In this document: positions 59,668-64,000 of the stretch, one piece after another | Numbering within the stretch: the stretch's first letter is position 1 | Layout of the letters: each line of letters opens with the position of its first letter | Origin: Acidimicrobiales bacterium | GTDB lineage: Bacteria; Actinomycetota; Acidimicrobiia; Acidimicrobiales; SZUA-35 | Reading direction: 5' to 3' | NCBI GenBank assembly: GCA_020630195.1 | Contig: JAHDBV010000002.1 | Location: 1-64,000, forward strand | DNA length: 64,000 nucleotides | Notes under the pieces: generated by a model | What the model was told of the DNA's origin: nothing | Databases searched by the model: none | The model's input: only the letters and a program-made list of their open reading frames with translations | Translations under genes and position numbers: made by a program

Positions 59668-61172
59668 CCGCACCCAACCCCTCCGCCGATGCCGGAGCAC
59701 TCCTGGCCGCTCTCGGCGCGCCCACGAAGCTCTGGATCGGCGGTTCGGCCATCGATGCCACCGACGCCACGACGATGACCACGGTGAATCCGGCCACCGG
59801 GGAGCCCCTGGCCGAGATCGCCGTGGCGTCAGCCGACGACGTCGACGCCGCGGTCGCCGCGGCGCGTGCGGCGGTGGCGACCGGACCGTGGCCGCGCCTC
59901 GAGCCGACCGAACGACGCCGGCTCCTGCTGCGCTTCGCCTCGCTGGTCGAAGCGAACGCCGACGAACTGGCCATGCTCGAGACCCTCGAATCGGGCAAGC
60001 CGATCCACGACACCTCGACCATCGACCTTCCCGAGACCGTGGCCTGCCTGCGCTGGCACGCCGAGATGGCCGACAAGTGGCACGACCAGGTCGCACCGTC
60101 GGGTCCGGGAGCCGTGTCGATGATCGTCCGGGAACCGATCGGTGTCGTCGCGGCCGTGCTGCCGTGGAACTATCCGCTGATGATGGCGGCCTGGAAGATC
60201 GGGCCGGTGCTCGCGACGGGCAACACCCTGGTGCTGAAGCCGGCGGAGGAGACCTCGATGGCGACGCTGCGCCTCGGTGAGCTCGCCTCGGAGGCCGGTC
60301 TGCCCGACGGTGTGCTCAACATCGTGAGTGGTCCGGGGGAGGTCACCGGCCGCGCCCTCGGCGAGCACCCCGACGTCGACTGCGTGGCCTTCACGGGCTC
60401 GACCGAGGTCGGCCGCATGTTCCTGCGCTACGCCGCGGACTCCAATCTCAAACGGGTGCTCCTGGAGTGCGGGGGCAAGTCCCCGATGGTCGTGATGGCC
60501 GACGCGGAGGACCTCGACGCCGTCGCCGAGGCGGCGTGCGAGGCGATCGTGTGGAACGCCGGCCAGAACTGCTCCGCCAACTCCCGCCTCATCGTGCACC
60601 GCTCCATCGCCGACGACCTCCTGGCTCGCATGGACGAGGTGATGCACTCGTGGGTCGTCGGTGATCCGCTCGACCCCGAGACCCGCGTCGGGGCGATCAT
60701 CACCGAGGCGCAGCTCGATCGCATGCTCGGGTACGTCGAACGTGCCGTCGAGGCCGGCGCCGTCCTGCGCCGTGGCGGCCGCCGCCTCCGCGCGGAGTCG
60801 GGCGGCTGGTTCATGGAGCCGACGATCTTCGACGACGTCGACCCCTCCGCGGAACTGGCCTGCGACGAGGTCTTCGGTCCCGTGCTCGCCGTGACGAGGT
60901 TCGACCACGCCGACGAGGCCATCGACCTCGCCAACGACACGCCCTACGGACTGCACGCGTCGGTGTTCACCTCCAACGTGCGCACCGCCCACCTCGCGGC
61001 CAACCGGCTCCGGGCCGGCACGGTCAGCGTGAACACCTACTCCGAGGGCAACGCGGCGACCCCGTTCGGCGGGTACGGCCTGTCGGGCTTCGGCGGCCGG
61101 GACAACGGGCTCGCGAGCCACGAGCAGTACACCGAGACCAAGACCATCTGGCTCGACCTCGGCGCCTCCTGA
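59664..61172 (+). CDS. Aldehyde dehydrogenase (PuuC/betaine-aldehyde type)
   Basis: 502 residues. PWNYPLMMAAWKI (NAD), LLECGGKSP with the general-base Glu, and catalytic Cys in NAGQNCSANSR are standard. Start by ATGA overlap with the DapA-family gene. With the preceding DapA-like and following FAD enzymes it completes a three-step set also found in hydroxyproline catabolism, where this step oxidises 2-oxoglutarate semialdehyde. PuuC-like gamma-glutamyl-aminobutyraldehyde oxidation is the other option. Confidence 0.85.
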   Translation: MTAPNPSADAGALLAALGAPTKLWIGGSAIDATDATTMTTVNPATGEPLAEIAVASADDVDAAVAAARAAVATGPWPRLEPTERRRLLLRFASLVEANADELAMLETLESGKPIHDTSTIDLPETVACLRWHAEMADKWHDQVAPSGPGAVSMIVREPIGVVAAVLPWNYPLMMAAWKIGPVLATGNTLVLKPAEETSMATLRLGELASEAGLPDGVLNIVSGPGEVTGRALGEHPDVDCVAFTGSTEVGRMFLRYAADSNLKRVLLECGGKSPMVVMADAEDLDAVAEAACEAIVWNAGQNCSANSRLIVHRSIADDLLARMDEVMHSWVVGDPLDPETRVGAIITEAQLDRMLGYVERAVEAGAVLRRGGRRLRAESGGWFMEPTIFDDVDPSAELACDEVFGPVLAVTRFDHADEAIDLANDTPYGLHASVFTSNVRTAHLAANRLRAGTVSVNTYSEGNAATPFGGYGLSGFGGRDNGLASHEQYTETKTIWLDLGAS

Positions 61173-61185
61173 GACGTCCGTCCCG

Positions 61186-62511
61186 ATGGCTCCCGTCGAC
61201 CACCAACCCCGCACCGACCGCCGGAATGGCTGGCTGGAGATCCTCGGCGCGCTGCCCGAGCCGGACGTGTTCCGGGGCGATGACACCGTCGACCACGTCG
61301 TGGTCGGTGCGTCGTGGACCGGGCTGGCCGCGGCCCGACGCCTCGCCGAACTCGAGCCGTCGGCCAGCATCGTGGTGCTCGACGCCGACCTCGTGGGCAA
61401 CTCCGCGGGAGGCCGCTCGTCGGGCTTCGCGATCGACATGACCCACGACATCCGGGCCGGGTCGTTCGCGCCGGAGGACGTCGAACGCGAGCTCCGCCAG
61501 ATGGCGATGAACACCCACGGCCAGCGGGCACTCGCCCGCCTCGTCACCGAGCACGGCCTCGAGGCCTTCTGGGACGACGTCGGCAAGGTGCACGGCGCCG
61601 CGACACCTCGGGGTGAGCATCACCTCGACGAGTTCGCACAGATGCTCGACACGATGGGCCAACCCCACACCGCCTGGGACCGCGACGCCACCGTCGAGCG
61701 TCTGGGCACGGGGTTCTACACCCGGGCGCTGCACACCCCGGGCACGGTGCTCGTGCAGCCGGCCGGACTGCTCCGGGGCATCGCCGACGCCCTGCCCGAC
61801 AACGTCGCCGTGCACGAGCGGTCGGCCGTGGTCGACGTCGACTACGGACCGCCCCACACGGTCCGCACCGAGCACGGCACCCTGCGGACACCGAGCCTCG
61901 TGCTCGCCACCAACGGCTACGGACCCGGCTTCGGCTTCTACCGCAAGCACACGATCCCGCTGATGACCTGGGGCTCGATGAGTCGCCAGCTCGACGACGA
62001 CGAGTGGGCTTCGGTCGGCGGAGACGACACCTGGGGGCTGATCGCCGCCGAAGGTGCCGGCACGACCGTGCGAAAGCTCGGCCGTGAGCGGCGCATCGTC
62101 GTACGCAACATCTTCAGCTTCAGCCGACGCTCCCGACACGACGGTCGCTGGCTGGCGACGGCGGAGCGGACGCATCGACGATCGTTCGACCGCAGGTTCC
62201 CGACGCTGGCGGGCATTCCGTTCGAGTTCACCTGGGGTGGCCCGGTGAGCCTCAGCCGCAACGGTCAGCCCGCCTTCGGCGAGCTCCGACCGGGTGTGCA
62301 GGGTTCGATCGTGCACAACGGGGTCGGCATCGTGCGGGGCACGGTCTGCGGGATGCTCCTCGCCGACTCGATGCACGGGGCCCCGTCGGAGCATCTCGAT
62401 CTGATGCTCGCGAAAGGGCGTCCCAGCCGGAACTTCCCCGAACCGTTCAACTCCCTCGGCGTGCGGGCCAACCTGCGCTGGCGCCGCTGGCGCGCCGGCA
62501 TCGAGGAATGA
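61186..62511 (+). CDS. DadA/PuuB-type FAD amine oxidoreductase
   Basis: 441 residues. Dinucleotide motif VVGASWTGLAAARRLAE near 40, FAD-contacting GNSAGGRSSGF near 80, and the C-terminal TWGGPVSLSRNGQPAFGEL with GVGIVRG. DAO-type fold (D-amino acid, sarcosine, or putrescine-type amine oxidation). Last gene of the operon, 13 nt after the aldehyde dehydrogenase stop. With the MttB-like enzyme upstream it could oxidise a demethylated amine such as sarcosine or a pyrrolidine acid. Confidence 0.8.
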   Translation: MAPVDHQPRTDRRNGWLEILGALPEPDVFRGDDTVDHVVVGASWTGLAAARRLAELEPSASIVVLDADLVGNSAGGRSSGFAIDMTHDIRAGSFAPEDVERELRQMAMNTHGQRALARLVTEHGLEAFWDDVGKVHGAATPRGEHHLDEFAQMLDTMGQPHTAWDRDATVERLGTGFYTRALHTPGTVLVQPAGLLRGIADALPDNVAVHERSAVVDVDYGPPHTVRTEHGTLRTPSLVLATNGYGPGFGFYRKHTIPLMTWGSMSRQLDDDEWASVGGDDTWGLIAAEGAGTTVRKLGRERRIVVRNIFSFSRRSRHDGRWLATAERTHRRSFDRRFPTLAGIPFEFTWGGPVSLSRNGQPAFGELRPGVQGSIVHNGVGIVRGTVCGMLLADSMHGAPSEHLDLMLAKGRPSRNFPEPFNSLGVRANLRWRRWRAGIEE

Positions 62512-62518
62512 CCACATC

Positions 62519-62556
62519 CCCGCGCCAGGTGATGCTGCGCATCACCTCCTCGCGGG
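62519..62556. terminator. Strong stem-loop between convergent genes
   Basis: Inner stem AGGTGATG (62527-62534) pairs with CATCACCT (62540-62547) across a 5-nt loop; an outer stem CCCGCG/CGCGGG (62519-62524, 62551-62556) extends it with a small internal bulge. It lies between the FAD oxidoreductase and nitroreductase stops. No U-run on either strand. Confidence 0.6.
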
Positions 62557-62586
62557 AACTCCGGCTCGCACCCGCCGGGCGGCGGC

Positions 62587-63249
62587 TCAGGCGATCGGGT
62601 TCTTGTAGCTGTCGAGGTAGGTGATCTCCGACACAGGGGGCCGCTTCGCCGCCTTGAAGTCGGTGCCCTTCGTGTAGGCCACCGGCAAGAGCCCAGCCTG
62701 GCTCATGTGGGCCGGGATGCCGAGCAGCTCCGCTGCTTCTTGCTCGAGGCCGAGATGCAACGTCGTGTAGCAGGAGCCGAGGCCGCGGCTGCGCAGTGCC
62801 AACTGGAACGACCACATCGCCGGCACGATCGACCCCATGAGGCCCGCGGCGGCGTTGGTGAGATTCCGTCCTTCGCCGACGGCGTCCTCGAGGCGTCCGA
62901 TGATCAGCGGGATGACGAACACCGGCACCCGTTCGAGGTTCTGGGCGAGGAAGTTGGCGGAGTCGAGCACCCGGCCCGTCTGTGAGCCGTCCTCGGCATC
63001 GGCGGCCGCCGCGGCGAGGTACTCGCCTCCGGCCCGGCGGTACATGTCGGCCAGCGCCGCCTTCTTCTCGGCGTCACGCACGACCATCCATCGCCAGCCC
63101 TGACGGTTCGAACCCGTCGGCGCCTGCACGGCCAGCTGGAGGCACTCGAGCAGGACGTCGTCGGGAACCTCCCGATCGAAGTCGAGGCGCTTACGCACCG
63201 CCCGCGTCGTGGAGAGCAGGGCGTCGGTCTGGTCGAGGTCGAACTCCAT
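62587..63249 (-). CDS. Nitroreductase-family protein
   Basis: 220 residues from ATG 63249. STTRAVRKRLDF near 14, APTGSNRQGWRWMVV near 44 and AMWSFQLALRSRGLGSCYTTLH near 140 are FMN-nitroreductase motifs; GIPAHMSQAGLLPVAYTKG follows. These use NAD(P)H to reduce nitro groups, quinones or enones, and some (BluB-like, iodotyrosine-type) do special chemistry. Weak -10 CAGGCT 6 nt before ATG. Divergent from the crotonase gene. Confidence 0.85.
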   Translation of the reverse strand: MEFDLDQTDALLSTTRAVRKRLDFDREVPDDVLLECLQLAVQAPTGSNRQGWRWMVVRDAEKKAALADMYRRAGGEYLAAAAADAEDGSQTGRVLDSANFLAQNLERVPVFVIPLIIGRLEDAVGEGRNLTNAAAGLMGSIVPAMWSFQLALRSRGLGSCYTTLHLGLEQEAAELLGIPAHMSQAGLLPVAYTKGTDFKAAKRPPVSEITYLDSYKNPIA

Positions 63250-63355
63250 GCGGCGAGCCTGGCAGGACCTCGGTGCTTGCTCAAATTCCCGCGCTGGGGT
63301 GACACTGTGCCCCACCTGCACCTGGGATTTCGGATGAGGATGAGGAGCGTGCGCC
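63250..63355. promoter_or_regulatory. Divergent intergenic region, nitroreductase and crotonase
   Basis: Minus-strand CAGGCT (63256-63261) is 6 nt before ATG 63249. Plus strand has ribosome site AGGAG (63343-63347) before GTG 63356; an in-frame stop at 63341 excludes a longer start. I see no clear operator here. Confidence 0.35.
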
Positions 63356-64000
63356 GTGGGATATGAGTGTTTCGACGTGGCGGTGAGCGACAAGGTCGCA
63401 AGGATCCGGATGAATCGGCCGGACAAGGCCAACTCGATGATCGCCGCGTTCTGGCGTGAGCTCCCCGAGATCGTCGACGGCCTCTCCGCCTCCGGTGACG
63501 TCCGTGCGATCGTGCTCGAGGCCGAAGGGCGCCACTACTGCTCGGGCATGGATCTCTCGGTGTTCGCCGGCAACGACGACGTGCGCCCCGGGGGCTCGGG
63601 TCATCGGAGCCGGCGCAACGAGCGGTTCCGTTCGACGGCCATGAAGCTCCAGGACACCTTCACCGCGCTCGAACGTTCGCGGGTGCCGGTGCTCTGCGCC
63701 ATCCAGGGGGCCTGCGTTGGTGGGGCCATCGACATGATCTCGGCCGCGGACATGCGGTATGCGACGGCCGACGCGTTCTTCTCGATCGCCGAGATCAACA
63801 TCGGGATGACCGCGGACGTCGGCACGCTCCAGCGCATGCCGAAGCTCGTCGCCGAGGGCATCGTCCGGGAGCTCGCCTACACCGGCCGCAAGTGGTCGGC
63901 GCAGGAGGCGTTCGAGGCGGGGTTCGTGAACAAGGTCTACGACGACCACGAGGCGCTGCTCGCCGGCGTGCTCGAGATCGCGGCCGAGATCGCATCCAAG
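63356..64000 (+). CDS. Dienoyl-CoA isomerase-like crotonase, N-terminal 215 residues
   Basis: The gene runs off the right edge of the window. Crotonase fold: MNRPDKANSM, the CoA loop GRHYCSGMDL, GACVGGAIDM and DVGTLQRMPK. The three acidic residues of delta3,5-delta2,4-dienoyl-CoA isomerase are at D126, E146 and D154, each exactly 50 below the rat ECH1 numbering (176, 196, 204). So isomerisation of dienoyl-CoA in unsaturated fatty-acid oxidation is more likely than plain hydration. GTG 63356 has AGGAG about 8 nt upstream. Confidence 0.85.
   Translation, partial: MGYECFDVAVSDKVARIRMNRPDKANSMIAAFWRELPEIVDGLSASGDVRAIVLEAEGRHYCSGMDLSVFAGNDDVRPGGSGHRSRRNERFRSTAMKLQDTFTALERSRVPVLCAIQGACVGGAIDMISAADMRYATADAFFSIAEINIGMTADVGTLQRMPKLVAEGIVRELAYTGRKWSAQEAFEAGFVNKVYDDHEALLAGVLEIAAEIASK

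Overview
The window is very GC-rich, almost gap-free bacterial DNA. Gene content (three LLM-type flavin/F420 oxidoreductases, a DUF1707 protein, a FolP2-like protein, a GlxA-type AraC regulator, many SDRs, ATGA/GTGA gene junctions) points to an actinobacterium. The abundance of genes for methylated osmolytes fits a marine or soil Acidimicrobiia-like organism; that assignment is inference. I support 61 coding sequences (the first and last cut by the window edges), no rRNA, tRNA, CRISPR array or mobile element, and no stretch over about 170 nt without a gene. Many transcription units start with a -10 hexamer (TANNNT or close) 6-9 nt before the start codon, so many first genes are probably leaderless; this was used to choose starts.

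Layout. 1-8.9 kb: end of an esterase, a cyclase-homology/AAA/TPR protein, amidohydrolase, MOSC-like protein, a membrane protein, an LLM oxidoreductase, a lipoprotein and a DUF1707 protein. 9-17.2 kb: gamma-butyrobetaine-hydroxylase-like dioxygenase, a zinc-ribbon membrane protein, a DddP-type M24 protein (putative DMSP lyase), a patatin with a cNMP-binding domain, and an FtsX/ABC pair whose ATPase also carries a cNMP domain. 17.2-31 kb: ArsR divergent from an unusually short P450-like gene fused translationally to a PEP-mutase family gene; ABC-F; SEC-C protein; 2OG oxygenase; methyltransferase; PAP2; FolP2-like protein with an amidase; MFS and EamA transporters; a 36-residue membrane protein; M14 peptidase; rhodanese. 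31-38.8 kb: GlxA-type regulator, orphan form-II CoxL-like subunit, acyl-CoA dehydrogenase, LLM oxidoreductase, MerR-VOC operon.

38.8-49.3 kb is a methylated-amine region. A seven-gene, mostly overlapping operon on the minus strand encodes choline-sulfatase (BetC), a CntA/GbcA-type Rieske oxygenase, an SDR, a BKACE-family enzyme, an aldehyde dehydrogenase, a carnitine-dehydrogenase-like enzyme and a TetR regulator. Its promoter has a perfect 16-bp palindrome that itself forms the -35 element. Next to it a second DddP-like M24 gene is divergent from a PhyH dioxygenase. 49.3-56 kb: NYN protein, tandem MFS-cNMP fusions, methyltransferase, two SDRs. 56-62.5 kb: a LysR-MttB-DapA family-ALDH-FAD oxidoreductase operon that looks like catabolism of another N-methylated compound. 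The window closes with a nitroreductase and a partial dienoyl-CoA-isomerase-like crotonase.

Most notable: a near-identical inverted repeat, CTGRACG-NN-CGTYCAG, occurs at four promoters, those of both DddP-like genes (one shared with the PhyH gene), the gamma-butyrobetaine-hydroxylase-like gene and an EamA transporter. Together these suggest an uncharacterised regulon for osmolyte (DMSP/betaine) use.
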